Positions 9,001-17,244 of a DNA stretch of 38,553 nucleotides are shown here, piece by piece; positions within the stretch are counted from its first letter, which is position 1; each line of letters opens with the position of its first letter. The DNA is from an uncultured Kiritimatiellota bacterium (GTDB taxonomy: Bacteria; Verrucomicrobiota; Kiritimatiellia; RFP12; DVOR01). Below the pieces are notes generated by a model. That model saw only the letters and a list, made by a program, of their open reading frames with translations, was not told where the DNA came from and searched no databases. Location of the stretch: positions 1-38,553 of the forward strand of contig CALXSF010000017.1 in the NCBI GenBank assembly GCA_944391055.1, in the 5' to 3' direction. A program made the translations under genes and the position numbers.

Positions 9001-9993
9001 GACCAAGCTGTTCGGGCGCGCGGGCAGGCGGATCGGCGCGGCGCCGTCGCAGGCGAGGTTCATGGCATAACCCAGCCAGCCCCAAATGCCGAAGCGGCCT
9101 TTGAGGTCGGTGGCGGTCCGCCCGAGCGGCGTGCCGTCGTCTTTCGTGAGCGTGACGGCGGCGAGGGGGACGGGGTCGCCGCGCGCGTCCACGACGGTCC
9201 CGAGGATGGGCATGGCGTAGTGCCCCGCCGCGATGCCCTCCGGTCGGCGGGGGACGATGCCGGTGATAACGGAGGGGACGGTGTCGTAGCCGTTGTAGCC
9301 GATGTTGGGCAGCGCGCGCCAGAAGGGTTCGGTCTGCTGCATCCCGATCGCCACGAGCGTCTCCTTCGCCCCATCCGCGGCGATTCGGCACCCGAGGGCC
9401 GGCACGGCGTGGGCGGAAGCGCCCTGGATGTTCAGCCCGACGGGCGAGCCGCACCGCAGGGAGGCCCAGACGGCGGCCTCGAAGGTGGCCTCGTCCGCCG
9501 CCCCCTCCAGATTGACGAAATAGGCACTGGCGTAACCGACGCTCTCATGGATGAGCGCCTTGGCCAAAGACGACGGCGAGGCCGTGGAGGCCGCCGGGAA
9601 ATCCCGGTAGCCCATGCCCACGAGCACGCCCAGGTTGTACAGCGCGGTCTGCGCCGTGCGGCGCCCGCGGGCGTCGAGGGGGCGCAGGGCCGGCCCCAGA
9701 CGATTCCAGTCGAGGCGCTCCGTCCGCAGCGGGCGCTCCTTGTCGACGAAGCCGCTGCCTTCGCCGAAGGCCTCGGGCAAACCGAACCATTCCAGAATCG
9801 AGGCACCGGAGATGGCCACGCACCCCGCGCAGGGATTGTCCCCGTATTGCGTGCCGTACTCCTCGAGGATGCCCTCGTTGTAGAGGCCGGTCTGATCCCA
9901 ATGGTAGGGGAAGTCGGGCAACAGCGCGACGACGTCCTGCGCCAGGGTCGGCAGGGCGAAAAGAAGCGCACAGGCTGAAAGGAACTTGCTCAT
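6034..9993 (-). CDS. Large secreted protein: C10 (streptopain)-like protease domain, beta-repeat region and degenerate gingipain (C25)-like domain
   Basis: 1319 aa. Residues 1-18 are a signal peptide (cut after TLA). Residues about 20-260 resemble C10 cysteine peptidases: Cys58 in CAGCVAISG fits the nucleophile, His195 in GASAHAVPALG the catalytic histidine, and the segment near 118-160 matches the C10 block between them. Residues about 263-310 (GTVVDARGDPVPLAAVTLTK...GRFGIWG) look like a carboxypeptidase-regulatory beta-sandwich. Residues about 465-755 are Gly/Val/Thr-rich beta repeats. Residues about 798-1153 follow the C25 layout, ending in LLGDPTVRLAPF, but where gingipains have GHG and VACxNGDF this protein has TDG (1015-1017) and AGHVGDF (1060-1066), so this second domain looks inactive. 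It is probably exported and acts on proteins. The start at 9993 is chosen for the signal peptide; there is no ribosome site, and a -10 lies 7 nt upstream. Confidence 0.7.
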   Translation of the reverse strand: MSKFLSACALLFALPTLAQDVVALLPDFPYHWDQTGLYNEGILEEYGTQYGDNPCAGCVAISGASILEWFGLPEAFGEGSGFVDKERPLRTERLDWNRLGPALRPLDARGRRTAQTALYNLGVLVGMGYRDFPAASTASPSSLAKALIHESVGYASAYFVNLEGAADEATFEAAVWASLRCGSPVGLNIQGASAHAVPALGCRIAADGAKETLVAIGMQQTEPFWRALPNIGYNGYDTVPSVITGIVPRRPEGIAAGHYAMPILGTVVDARGDPVPLAAVTLTKDDGTPLGRTATDLKGRFGIWGWLGYAMNLACDGAAPIRLPARPNSLVNTYTGGVPRMAIGDLRALVRDNTVTLTVAGEGAQPVIHADLASATAAAAGSRILCLNSESPDLKASFRRVEGLTLLYADPRLDAPFPEIDARPDATFFLLDADGNVLAYSLAKDEAGLRAFLAAPVDPEPLTLAGEATLTEACNGRDVVVSGAATVTVSGDVRLGALRVLAPLTLAGEGTCAWATLDQRAALTLDGPNLRYVPPKVGDGSATAFPGDLTLRNGAELLFANGDVSGYGQSGGTLTVGPGGVLAVASRDTLRRPLVLAGGRLELGDKDGNFGSLDLFVATLSVTADSAVVPLSGANEPRLTVRNGVNAITLSDGATLDVRVPVTAAENGSLLLTGQGTAAFHDAVSAPVTVGAGVRLEGGVFSGGLSLTGGARLTADAPITVTGAFSASGVIRVEGTRSGLIVRGNVNVGNTTFDTEEGFEVRQSEEGLRLVATHATPEAIYVGGASAETLPDTPEHNLLVLTTTERKEAGLWERYAIFRSSEEGGGWNVKIAATGNLAQGQTVADYVRAAGCRFVLIGASAAEVPALSPPTDRLAGFCVGRLPLRETLLMGTEVDPGRTGANASATYSDAALLDAYVGKLTRAGARHAAGVVGFVGGDYGTGVRYTNTEPYEEIDGFPANDDASWFIQSNIGQTLFALRDRYRAFRLANPRAFPSITDFVSTTAPRGSVSTIYATDGALLWAEDAPNRRALGPFQIGTAKVSQCVAEAIPALYSLVVSPAGHVGDFSAQTPDAPSLGEMLVLNPVGGALAVVAPADEAPFTVAADGIPSGATHTACATIAGRLIAAPGLTVGEAFADGAADTALTLLGDPTVRLAPFPPPSADDLVLPDGEEETVLSEEAVAALLKAAEDAGLAPPYRVAVRSPDGKRLPVAALSDALACFEGLTPFVEEGQIVVAYDFRVTAIAMDADGVSVTVAARDAEGWTLPIRQDVATFALVPEDGRPAAVPIDVTANADGGVTLRFATDAQANPRLFRITVRR

Positions 9994-10000
9994 AGGGCTA

Positions 10001-10009
10001 AGTTTAACA
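10001..10009 (-). promoter_or_regulatory. Extended -10 next to the start of the C10/C25-like gene (leaderless candidate)
   Basis: Read on the minus strand this is TGTTAAACT. The hexamer ends 7 nt before the ATG (A at 9993), so transcription would begin at or next to the start codon. No Shine-Dalgarno sequence is present between them. Confidence 0.45.
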
Positions 10010-10091
10010 AATCGTCGGATTGGCGGTGCGCGGCACATCAGGCGCAAACGCTCACGCGGTGCCTTTGATGGCTCTGGCCATGTTCATGCAA

Positions 10092-10129
10092 AAAGGAAAG
10101 CAAGGGGCGTCAGCCCCTTGCTTTCCTTT
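10092..10129 (-). terminator. Intrinsic terminator of the galactose operon
   Basis: A perfect 17-bp stem (10092-10108 with 10113-10129) around a 4-nt loop. On the minus strand it ends in TTTTT, 45 nt after the galK stop codon. The plus-strand side has a T-rich but broken tail, so it may also act weakly the other way. It separates galK from the downstream protease-like gene. Confidence 0.9.
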
Positions 10130-10173
10130 GGTTCTTTGTTTGCTTCGGTGAGTCCGAAAGGCGGTCGGAGGCG

Positions 10174-11346
10174 TCAGATGAGATGGGCGCCTTGGGAGGG
10201 CTTGATGAGCTGGCAGACGGGTTCGTCGCCGAACTTGGCCTTGTAGGCGGCGGTGATGGCGGCGGCGATCTTGTCCGCGGCGGTGGGATCGACCAAGAGG
10301 CAACAGCTGCCGCCAAAACCACCACCGGAAAGACGGGCACCGTAGACCTCTGGGATGGTCTTGGCGATATCGACGATGGCGTCGAGCTCCTCGCAAGAGT
10401 TCTCGAACCAATGGCGGCTCGACTCGTGGGAATCGAACATCAGCGCACCGAAGGCCTTGAGATCTCCCTTCGCGAGAAGTTCCGCGCCCTGGAGCACACG
10501 CTCATCCTCACCAATCGGATGGACGGCACGCTTGGCGACGGTCTCGTCGAGGCCGTCGCGGTAAAGCACCCACTCGGCCATCGTCACGTCGCGCAGGTGG
10601 GTGACGGGCTTGCGGAGCACCTTGGCGAAGTGCCGGGCGGCGTCTTCGCAGGCCTTGCGGCGGGAGGCGTAGGCGCCGTCGACGAGGGCGTGCTTGGCGT
10701 TGGACTTGACCATCATGAAGGAGACGGCGGGGCCCATGGAGACGGTCTCGAAGACGTTGGTGCGGAAGTCGCTCTTGACGAGGCAGCCCTCCTGGCCGTA
10801 CATGGAGGAGGCTTGGTCGAGGAGGCCGCAGGGGCAGCCGGCGAAGGTGTGCTCGGACTTCTGGCCGATCTTGGCCATCGTCGTCTTGTCCTTGTCGATG
10901 CCGTAGAGCTTGGCGAGCGCCAGCACCGTGCACATCTCAAGGGCGGCGGAGGAGGAGAGGCCGACGCCGAGGGGGATGTTGCCCAGGAACATGCCCTTCC
11001 AGCCGTGCTTCGCGGCGGCGGGGTTGCCGTCGAAGAGCCAGTTGAAGGTGCCGTTCACGTAGTTCTGCCAGGTCATCTCCTTGGCGGGGGCGCAGGTGGA
11101 GGTGGTAAACCTCGCCGTCTCCATGAGGTCGGCGGCGGTGAGCTCGCAGGTGTCGTCGGCCGAGGGGCTCACGGCGAAGAAGGTGCCTTTGTCGATGGCC
11201 GCGGAGAAGACGTAGCCTTCGTTGTAGTCGGTGTGGTTGCCGAGCACCTCGATGCGGCCGGGGGCGTAGGCCACGATCTGCGGCTTCTGGCCGTACTTGG
11301 CTTCGAACTTGGCGATGAGTTCGTCGTAGATTTCCTGGTTCTGCAT
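10174..11346 (-). CDS. galK: Galactokinase
   Basis: 390 aa from the second of two adjacent ATGs, which has the better spacing (7 nt) from AAAGG; the first ATG (11349) adds one residue. GalK phosphorylates alpha-D-galactose at C1 with ATP, the second step of the Leloir pathway. All three GHMP-kinase motifs are present: the N-terminal APGRIEVLGNHTDYNEG (a variant of the usual GRVNLIGEHTDY), the ATP loop PLGVGLSSSAALE, and GARLSGGGFGGSC near the C-terminus. The gene follows the sugar transporter by about 30 nt and the aldose epimerase two genes upstream, so a galactose operon is clear. galT and galE are not in this window. The variant first motif leaves room for a related sugar-1-kinase, but galactose is strongly favoured by context. 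Confidence 0.92.
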   Translation of the reverse strand: MQNQEIYDELIAKFEAKYGQKPQIVAYAPGRIEVLGNHTDYNEGYVFSAAIDKGTFFAVSPSADDTCELTAADLMETARFTTSTCAPAKEMTWQNYVNGTFNWLFDGNPAAAKHGWKGMFLGNIPLGVGLSSSAALEMCTVLALAKLYGIDKDKTTMAKIGQKSEHTFAGCPCGLLDQASSMYGQEGCLVKSDFRTNVFETVSMGPAVSFMMVKSNAKHALVDGAYASRRKACEDAARHFAKVLRKPVTHLRDVTMAEWVLYRDGLDETVAKRAVHPIGEDERVLQGAELLAKGDLKAFGALMFDSHESSRHWFENSCEELDAIVDIAKTIPEVYGARLSGGGFGGSCCLLVDPTAADKIAAAITAAYKAKFGDEPVCQLIKPSQGAHLI

Positions 11347-11376
11347 CATTCGACCTTTCGTAAGGGGGTGGTGGGG

Positions 11377-12699
11377 TTACTTGACGAGTTCTTCGATGTT
11401 GGCCGCAGGCTTGGAGAAGCCCACCGCGTAGACGAAGATATAGGCGAGGGCCAGGCCCGGCACAATGAAGGAGACCATGTAGGAGAAGTTGTCGCAGACA
11501 ACGCCCTGGATGACCTGGAAGATGCCGCCGCCGACGACCATCGTCATGAAGAGGCCGGAGGCCGCTGCGGTGTATTTGCCGAGCTTTTCGGTGGCGAGGT
11601 TGAAGATGGCCGGCCACATGACGGAGGCGCAGAGGCCGCAGAGGGCGAAGAAGACGGCCGCCAGCGGCACCTCCACCATCCGGACGCTGAAGCCGCCCTC
11701 GGTGGTGATGCCCGGCATTTTGGCTTGGATCCCGGTCGTCGCCGTGCCGATCACGATGAAGAGAATCGCCGCCAGCGTCGTCACCGTCATCATCATGCGC
11801 GAGGAGACCTTGCCGCCGATGGCCGCGCCGATGAGACGGCCGATGAACATCAGCAGCCAATAGACCGCGACGACGGAGCCGGCGATCGCGGCGGCGTTGC
11901 CGGTGGCCGCGAGCGGGCCGCCCTCGGAGTTGAGCCACTGGGTCATCACGCCGGGGATGCCGGCCTCAACGCCCATGTAGGCGAAGATGGCCAGCACGCC
12001 GAGGAGGCAGTGGCGGAAACGGAGAGGGGCGAAGGCGCCGATCTTTTCCGTGACGACGGCCTGCTCGGGATCCTTGATGGCGATCAGGGAGATGATGACG
12101 AAGGAGACCGCGAAGACCGCGAGGGCGATGTACATCAGCAGGTCGCAATCGGCCATCGTGGTCTCCGCCGTGACCGCGCCGATGAGCGAGCCGACGATGA
12201 GCGGCGTGACGGTCGCGGTGAGCGAGTTGAAGGTCATGCCGGCCATGTTGAGCTGGTTGCCGCGTTTGCCGCCGCCGCCCAGGAGGTTGAGCATCGGGTT
12301 GACGACCATGTTGAGCAGACAGGCCGAGATGCCGCCGATGAAGCCGCCCACCAGGTAGACGCCATAGGGCAGGGCAACGCCCCCATCCATCGGCAGCTTG
12401 CCGGAAACCAGCTGGACGGCCATGGCCACGAAGCCGGCCGCGATGCCGATGAGCGCGGTCTTCTTGTAGCCCACGCGCCCGAGCAGCTTGCCGGCGGGAA
12501 TGCCCATGAAGAGGTAGGCCACGAAGACCATCGCGTTGCCCAGCATGGCCAGCATGGTGGAGTTCTTGATGGCCTCCTGCGCCTTCCAGACGTTGGAGAG
12601 CGGTTGGCCAAGGTAGGTGACGAACGCGATCATGCCGCAGAGGAACATCATCGTGACGACGGCAACCCAGTTGATGCCGTTCTTTGCTTCAGTGCTCAT
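11377..12699 (-). CDS. FHS-type MFS sugar transporter (glucose/galactose/fucose permease family)
   Basis: 440 aa and about 12 hydrophobic helices. The sequence matches the FucP/GluP type of proton-sugar symporter in general form: an early helix with GMIAFVTYLGQPLS, the loop GRVGYKKTALIG between helices 2 and 3, LNMVVNPMLNLLGG in helix 4 or 5, and ASVMWPAIFNLATEKLG in the second half. It acts in the inner membrane. I start at the internal ATG (12699, MSTEAKNG) because GGAG lies 9 nt before it; a start five codons upstream is also possible. It lies between galM and galK with gaps of about 30 nt, so galactose is the likely substrate, although glucose or fucose cannot be excluded from sequence alone. 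Confidence 0.88.
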   Translation of the reverse strand: MSTEAKNGINWVAVVTMMFLCGMIAFVTYLGQPLSNVWKAQEAIKNSTMLAMLGNAMVFVAYLFMGIPAGKLLGRVGYKKTALIGIAAGFVAMAVQLVSGKLPMDGGVALPYGVYLVGGFIGGISACLLNMVVNPMLNLLGGGGKRGNQLNMAGMTFNSLTATVTPLIVGSLIGAVTAETTMADCDLLMYIALAVFAVSFVIISLIAIKDPEQAVVTEKIGAFAPLRFRHCLLGVLAIFAYMGVEAGIPGVMTQWLNSEGGPLAATGNAAAIAGSVVAVYWLLMFIGRLIGAAIGGKVSSRMMMTVTTLAAILFIVIGTATTGIQAKMPGITTEGGFSVRMVEVPLAAVFFALCGLCASVMWPAIFNLATEKLGKYTAAASGLFMTMVVGGGIFQVIQGVVCDNFSYMVSFIVPGLALAYIFVYAVGFSKPAANIEELVK

Positions 12700-12729
12700 T
12701 GTGGAATGCTCCATTGAGGGTGGGGGAGG

Positions 12730-13878
12730 TTAGCGCTTGGGGAAGCGATATTCGGTGACGGAACGGATCTCCTGCCCCGGGCGGAGGATGACGGAGGGGA
12801 AGTCCGGCCGGTTCACGCTGTCGGCGAAATGCTGGGTCTCAAGGGCGACGCCGCCGCGGCGGCAGGTGGGGCCCTCGGGGGTGGCGAGGCCATCGGGGAT
12901 GTAGTTGCCGGTGTAGACCTGCATGCCGGGCTGGTCGGTCCAGACCTCCAGCGCCAAGCCGTCGGGCGCGGCCAGCGTGGCGGCATAGGCCAGCTGCCCC
13001 TCGGGATGGTCGAGCACGAAGTTGTGGTCATAGCCAGCGCCGTAGCGGATTTGGTCGTTGTCGGCATCCACGGCGTCGCCCAGACGGCGGGTGGCGGTGA
13101 AGTCGAAAGGCGTCCCGGCGACCGGCGCGAGCTCGCCCGTCGGGATGAGCCCTGCGTTCACGGGGGTGTAGCGCGCGGCGTTGACGCGGAGGGTGTGATC
13201 AAGGATGTCGCCCTGCGCGCAACCCTTGAGGTTCCAATAGGCGTGCTGGGTCATCGCCACGGGGGTCGGCGCGTCGCAGGTGATGCGGTAGACGATGCGC
13301 CAGGTGTTCGCGGGGGTGAGGACGTAGAGCACCTCGACATGGACCGCGCCGGGGTAGCCTTGGTCGCCATCCGGCGATTCCAATGTCAGATACAGGCATG
13401 CGTCGTCCGGGCCGTAATAATCCTGCCCATGCGCCCACTCCGGGATGAGCGTCTCCGTGCCTTGGAAAAAGGCCCGCAGCTTCCACATCTTGGCGTTGAA
13501 GCCCTGCTCGCCGCCGTGCAGGGCGCAGGGGATGCCGCCAGGGGCGTTGTTCGTGGCGAGCGCATAGTCCTTCCCGTCGAGCGTGAAGCGCCCCCCCGCG
13601 ATGCGGTTGGCCACGCGCCCGATGAGCTGGCCGTAATAGGGTTCTTTGATCCACCCTTCGAGCGTGTCCGGCCCCACGATGACGTTGCGCGGCTTGCCAT
13701 CCGGCCCCGGCACGACAAACCGCCGCACCGTGCCGCCATATTCCAACACCTCCAACTCCGCGCCGAGCCCATTCTTCAGCGTATACCGCAAAACGGTCGT
13801 CCCGTCCGGCAACTTGCCGAACTGCTCGACTTCCACGATCGGATCCGGTTTCTGCGCGTCCTTCTGTTGCTCTTCCAT
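12730..13878 (-). CDS. galM: Aldose 1-epimerase (galactose mutarotase)
   Basis: 382 aa. GalM converts beta-D-galactose to the alpha anomer that galactokinase uses. Family signatures in order: IGRVANRIAGGRF, ALHGGEQGFNAKMW, YPGAVHVEVLYVL, MTQHAYWNLKG (catalytic His region), YDHNFVLDH, GMQVYTGNYIPDG, and ALETQHFADSVN with the catalytic Glu. No signal peptide is seen with the chosen start, so it should be cytoplasmic; the ATG at 13878 follows GAGGTG at a 4-nt spacing. The open frame continues upstream through the intergenic promoter, but that extension is not GalM-like. It is the first gene of the galM - transporter - galK operon. Confidence 0.93.
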   Translation of the reverse strand: MEEQQKDAQKPDPIVEVEQFGKLPDGTTVLRYTLKNGLGAELEVLEYGGTVRRFVVPGPDGKPRNVIVGPDTLEGWIKEPYYGQLIGRVANRIAGGRFTLDGKDYALATNNAPGGIPCALHGGEQGFNAKMWKLRAFFQGTETLIPEWAHGQDYYGPDDACLYLTLESPDGDQGYPGAVHVEVLYVLTPANTWRIVYRITCDAPTPVAMTQHAYWNLKGCAQGDILDHTLRVNAARYTPVNAGLIPTGELAPVAGTPFDFTATRRLGDAVDADNDQIRYGAGYDHNFVLDHPEGQLAYAATLAAPDGLALEVWTDQPGMQVYTGNYIPDGLATPEGPTCRRGGVALETQHFADSVNRPDFPSVILRPGQEIRSVTEYRFPKR

Positions 13879-13917
13879 GAACACCTCACTTTGGCCTATG
13901 GATAACTTACGTTGGAT

Positions 13918-13946
13918 ATAATACGCCCGTCCACCCCCGAAAGCAA
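13918..13946 (-). promoter_or_regulatory. Promoter of the galactose operon
   Basis: On the minus strand TTGCTT (13941-13946), a 17-bp spacer, then TATTAT (13918-13923). It lies 40 nt before the galM start and is divergent from the TPR/ExbBD operon promoter about 85 bp away. Confidence 0.7.
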
Positions 13947-14029
13947 GCAAAAAATGGGGGAAATCGCGCGGCCGAACGGGTAAGGAAAGGAAGACGTGTC
14001 CCCTCGTGCGACTTCCCCCGGCTTCCCGC

Positions 14030-14058
14030 TTGACGGAAACAGTGGAATGCGGTATTCT
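14030..14058 (+). promoter_or_regulatory. Consensus-like promoter of the TPR/ExbB/ExbD/toroid operon
   Basis: TTGACG (14030-14035), an exact 17-bp spacer, then TATTCT (14053-14058). Transcription should start near 14065, about 45 nt before the first ATG. It is among the best-formed promoters in the window, so the operon is probably well expressed. Confidence 0.8.
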
Positions 14059-14111
14059 TTCTGCCAGTGAATACCCGAAGGTTGGTTTGGACCGACAGGA
14101 AAGGACAGGAT

Positions 14112-17100
14112 ATGAGCGTTGAACGGAGAGGACGAATGCGCGGATGGGCGTTGCCGTTGGGCGCACTGACGGCCACCGTGCTGTTCCCGGCGGCGACGCG
14201 GGCCGACGCGGCCGCGGATGCGGCGTTGGACATGGAACTCCGGTACATCGACGCTCTCTCCAAAAGCGGTTACGTGGATTTCGCCCCGGAGGTGATCGCG
14301 GCAGCCCAAAAGAAATGGCCCGACGCGAAAGGTGTCTTGGAGGCGGCTTCCTTCCGCGCGCAGCTGGAGGGCGGCAAGCAGGAGGAGGTGGCCAAGAAAA
14401 TCGCCGCCCGCCCAGATCAGAACAGCTTGGACACGTGGCTCCTGAAGTTGGAGCTCGCCAAGAGTTATTATCGCTACGGCAAGTTCAACGACGCGGACAA
14501 ACTTTACGCGGAGTTTTTCAAGCGCTTCCCGAAGGTGCCGCAGGCCGCGAAGAAAACCTTCGTCGAGGCCGCTTATCTTTACATCGACCTGCTCGGCAAG
14601 ATCGATCGGCAGAAAGACGCCCTCGCCTATTACAAATTGGCGATGGATCAGGCGCCGAGCGACGACCTGCGTTACAATCTGCGCGCGCAGTACCTCCAAG
14701 CCTTGCTGGCGCAGGCGGAGGCTGCCCAAGGGGCTGAGCGCGAGAACCTGCTGAAGGAGGCCGACGGTTTGGCCAACCAGATGGTTTGGCGCCAAGACAA
14801 TTACTTCGGCGACGCCATCAACGGTTTGGCCCACGTGAAGATGCTCCGCGGCGACACCAAGGGCGCCCAGGAGATGATCAAGGACTACCTGGACACGCTG
14901 ATGACCATTCACGAATCCTACAAGAAGGATGACCCGGATGGCTCCAAGGGATGGCTCCGCATGAGCCCCCTGCCGCAGTGCCGCTATCTGATTGGTTCGA
15001 TGTTGCTCGACCAGGCCAAGGCCGAAATCGCCAAGCCCACCCCGAACGAGGAGCTCATCAAGAATTATCTCTTGGGCGAACGTGACCCGAAGACCAAAAA
15101 ACGCAACGGCCAGGGGGCGCTGAACCACCTCATCAACGTTTACGTCAATTACCCGGAGAGCCAATCCGCCTCATCCGCCGGCGAGATGGCCAACGAAATC
15201 GTCAAGATCATCCAAAATCGTTACGAGACCACCGTCAAGTTCTCCACCACCCCGGAGCAGGACGCCAAGGTGCGCCAGGCACAGTTCGTGGAGGCTGACG
15301 TGAAGTTCGACTCCGGCGATTGGGAGGGCGCCGCCGAGGCTTTCTCCCAGGTCATCTCCCGTTACGGTCTGAACCGCGACGCTTTGCCGCGTTTGCGCAA
15401 GATGGTGGAGAGTTATGTCCGCGCTGGCGCCAAAGGCAACGCCTTGGACCCGATGGCCAAACTGAACGCCGAGACCGTCACCATGGCCGTCGCCGAAGGG
15501 TTCTCCGGCGTCGAGGATGAGTCGCTCCGCACGGCGGCCGGCAACACCTTGAGCAACATCGCGGACTTTTACGGCGAGGCCGGCCTCGTCGCCATGCAGG
15601 AGGAGACCAACAAGGCATTCTTCCGCTTCTATCCCGGCCACCCCAACGCCGTCTCGCGTCAGCTCAACGTTGCCAAGAAACTCGCGGAGGCCGGCAACGC
15701 GGAGGAAGCGGCCAAGATTTACCAGCAGGTCGCCGACGCCGCCTCCGACGAGGCGGAGCGCGACATCCGCACCGCGGCCCTTGTCGGCCTCATCGAACTT
15801 TACAACCCGCGTGGCGCCAAGCCCGACGTGGCGTTGGAGATGCAGGCCGCGCAGGCCTTCGCGGATCACTTCAAGGGAATTGCCCGGCCGGGCATCAACG
15901 CCGCCGCCGCGCAGAATTATCTCGCCGTCGCCTACATGGATCGTGCCGAGTCCCTGCGCAAGAGCGAGGAGGAAGGCGCCGCCAAGCGCATGATGGCCGA
16001 CTATGCGATGGCCGCCAAAATCTTTACCGACCTGTCCGAGGAACTTTCCAAGCCCGAGAATATCTACGTCTCCACCTCCACCGAACGGGAGCGTGCCGCG
16101 AATTTCTTGGAGACGGCGCTCTATCAGCGCGCGGTCTGCATGCAGCGTCTGCCCGCGACCGGTCAGGAGGCGCGCGACAAGGCCATCAAGGCCCGGGCAC
16201 TCACCTATTTCCAAGACTACCTGAAGCGCTTCCCCAAGGGGCGTTTGGCGCCGCACGCCATGTTGCAGATTGGCACGCTTCAGGCCGCGTCCGGCGACAT
16301 TGAGGCGTCCCGCGAAACGTTGGCCACTCTGGCCAAGATCTTCCCCACCTCCGAGCAGGCCAAGAACTCCATCCCGCTTTTGGCGGACTCCCTTTTCCGG
16401 ATGGGGATGCGTTCCGAGGCCACCAACACGTACAAGCAGATGTTCGCCGCCGGCGGCACGTACACGCCCTCGCAATATCTTGCCGCCGCCTCCGCGCTCT
16501 TCGACGCCGGCGAATCCGACTTGGCCGTCGAGGCGTGCGACTGCGTGCTGAAGGCGAAAGGTGCCGCGGCTTACCGGCCGCAGGCGATGTTGCTGCGCAC
16601 CCGCGCGTTGCTGGCCGGGAAAAAGACCGCCGACGCCTACAAACAGGTGGAGGAGTTGCTGAAGCAGTATGGGCGCACCACCGTGGCCATCGACGCCAAC
16701 CTCCTGCTCATTGACGTGATCGGCGAGCAAATCCTGAACGTCAAGACCTTGGAGGATCGCAACAAACTCATCAAGGAGGCCAAGGACGCCGTCTCCTTCA
16801 TCACCTCCCAGCGCAAGGATGACGCCACCGCCGTCCGGCTGAACCTCGCCGTGGCCAAAGTCGCGGACAAGGCTTACAAGGCCACTGTTTCCGCCAACGC
16901 CGAGAAGGTTGACCAAATGTCAGCGGCGGGTTCCGCCCTCAACGCCTATCGCGCCGCCATGTTCTCCGGTCGCACCGAACGCACGGATCCATCCGTCTCC
17001 CTCAACATCCAGGAAGCCTATCTCGGCTACATCACGCTCTCGCAGGAGCGGGCCAAACTCTCCGAGGACAAGGAGGAGCGGGCCGACTTCCAGCGTGACA

Positions 17101-17204
17101 TCGTGGATCTTGGCGAGGAATATCTCAAAACCTTCCCGGATGGGAAATACAAGACGGAGATCACCAACGCCGTGACCTTGGCCCGAATCGAGATCGGCGG
17201 CTGA
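14112..17204 (+). CDS. Large exported TPR-type repeat protein, first gene of the ExbB/ExbD/toroid operon
   Basis: 1030 aa. After an export signal (WALPLGALTATVLFPAATRADA, about residues 12-33) nearly the whole protein is alpha-helical, with many tetratricopeptide-like units: SYYRYGKFNDADKLYAEFFK, KFDSGDWEGAAEAFSQVISR, KAITYF-type blocks such as ARALTYFQDYLKRFPKGRLA, and SLFRMGMRSEATNTYKQMF. The pattern of an 'xFPxG' turn after each helix pair resembles YbgF/BamD-like periplasmic TPRs. It is probably a periplasmic scaffold for the machine encoded downstream; that is inference from the operon. The start is uncertain: 14112 follows AAGGA at 6 nt, while 14136 follows GGAG at 7 nt and would give a tidier signal peptide. 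No enzymatic motif is seen. Confidence 0.8.
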   Translation: MSVERRGRMRGWALPLGALTATVLFPAATRADAAADAALDMELRYIDALSKSGYVDFAPEVIAAAQKKWPDAKGVLEAASFRAQLEGGKQEEVAKKIAARPDQNSLDTWLLKLELAKSYYRYGKFNDADKLYAEFFKRFPKVPQAAKKTFVEAAYLYIDLLGKIDRQKDALAYYKLAMDQAPSDDLRYNLRAQYLQALLAQAEAAQGAERENLLKEADGLANQMVWRQDNYFGDAINGLAHVKMLRGDTKGAQEMIKDYLDTLMTIHESYKKDDPDGSKGWLRMSPLPQCRYLIGSMLLDQAKAEIAKPTPNEELIKNYLLGERDPKTKKRNGQGALNHLINVYVNYPESQSASSAGEMANEIVKIIQNRYETTVKFSTTPEQDAKVRQAQFVEADVKFDSGDWEGAAEAFSQVISRYGLNRDALPRLRKMVESYVRAGAKGNALDPMAKLNAETVTMAVAEGFSGVEDESLRTAAGNTLSNIADFYGEAGLVAMQEETNKAFFRFYPGHPNAVSRQLNVAKKLAEAGNAEEAAKIYQQVADAASDEAERDIRTAALVGLIELYNPRGAKPDVALEMQAAQAFADHFKGIARPGINAAAAQNYLAVAYMDRAESLRKSEEEGAAKRMMADYAMAAKIFTDLSEELSKPENIYVSTSTERERAANFLETALYQRAVCMQRLPATGQEARDKAIKARALTYFQDYLKRFPKGRLAPHAMLQIGTLQAASGDIEASRETLATLAKIFPTSEQAKNSIPLLADSLFRMGMRSEATNTYKQMFAAGGTYTPSQYLAAASALFDAGESDLAVEACDCVLKAKGAAAYRPQAMLLRTRALLAGKKTADAYKQVEELLKQYGRTTVAIDANLLLIDVIGEQILNVKTLEDRNKLIKEAKDAVSFITSQRKDDATAVRLNLAVAKVADKAYKATVSANAEKVDQMSAAGSALNAYRAAMFSGRTERTDPSVSLNIQEAYLGYITLSQERAKLSEDKEERADFQRDIVDLGEEYLKTFPDGKYKTEITNAVTLARIEIGG

Positions 17205-17229
17205 ACCGACAGGAAAAATTTGATACACT
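17205..17229 (+). promoter_or_regulatory. Possible weak internal promoter before the second TPR gene
   Basis: TGATACACT (17221-17229) is an extended -10, with CTGAAC (17201-17206) 17 bp upstream as a poor -35. The 12-mer ACCGACAGGAAA (17205-17216) is identical to 14091-14102 in the leader of the first TPR gene. Confidence 0.35.
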
Positions 17230-17244
17230 AAGGAACAGACAGCC

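Noticed and set aside
5998..9978. A 1326-aa open frame on the plus strand
   Set aside because: It lies antisense to the protease-like gene, is extremely Arg/Gly/Glu-rich, has no domain signature and no ribosome site; a shadow of high-GC codon usage.
10183..12717. An 844-aa plus-strand frame opposite galK and the transporter
   Set aside because: Low-complexity shadow; galK and the FHS transporter carry all family motifs on the minus strand.
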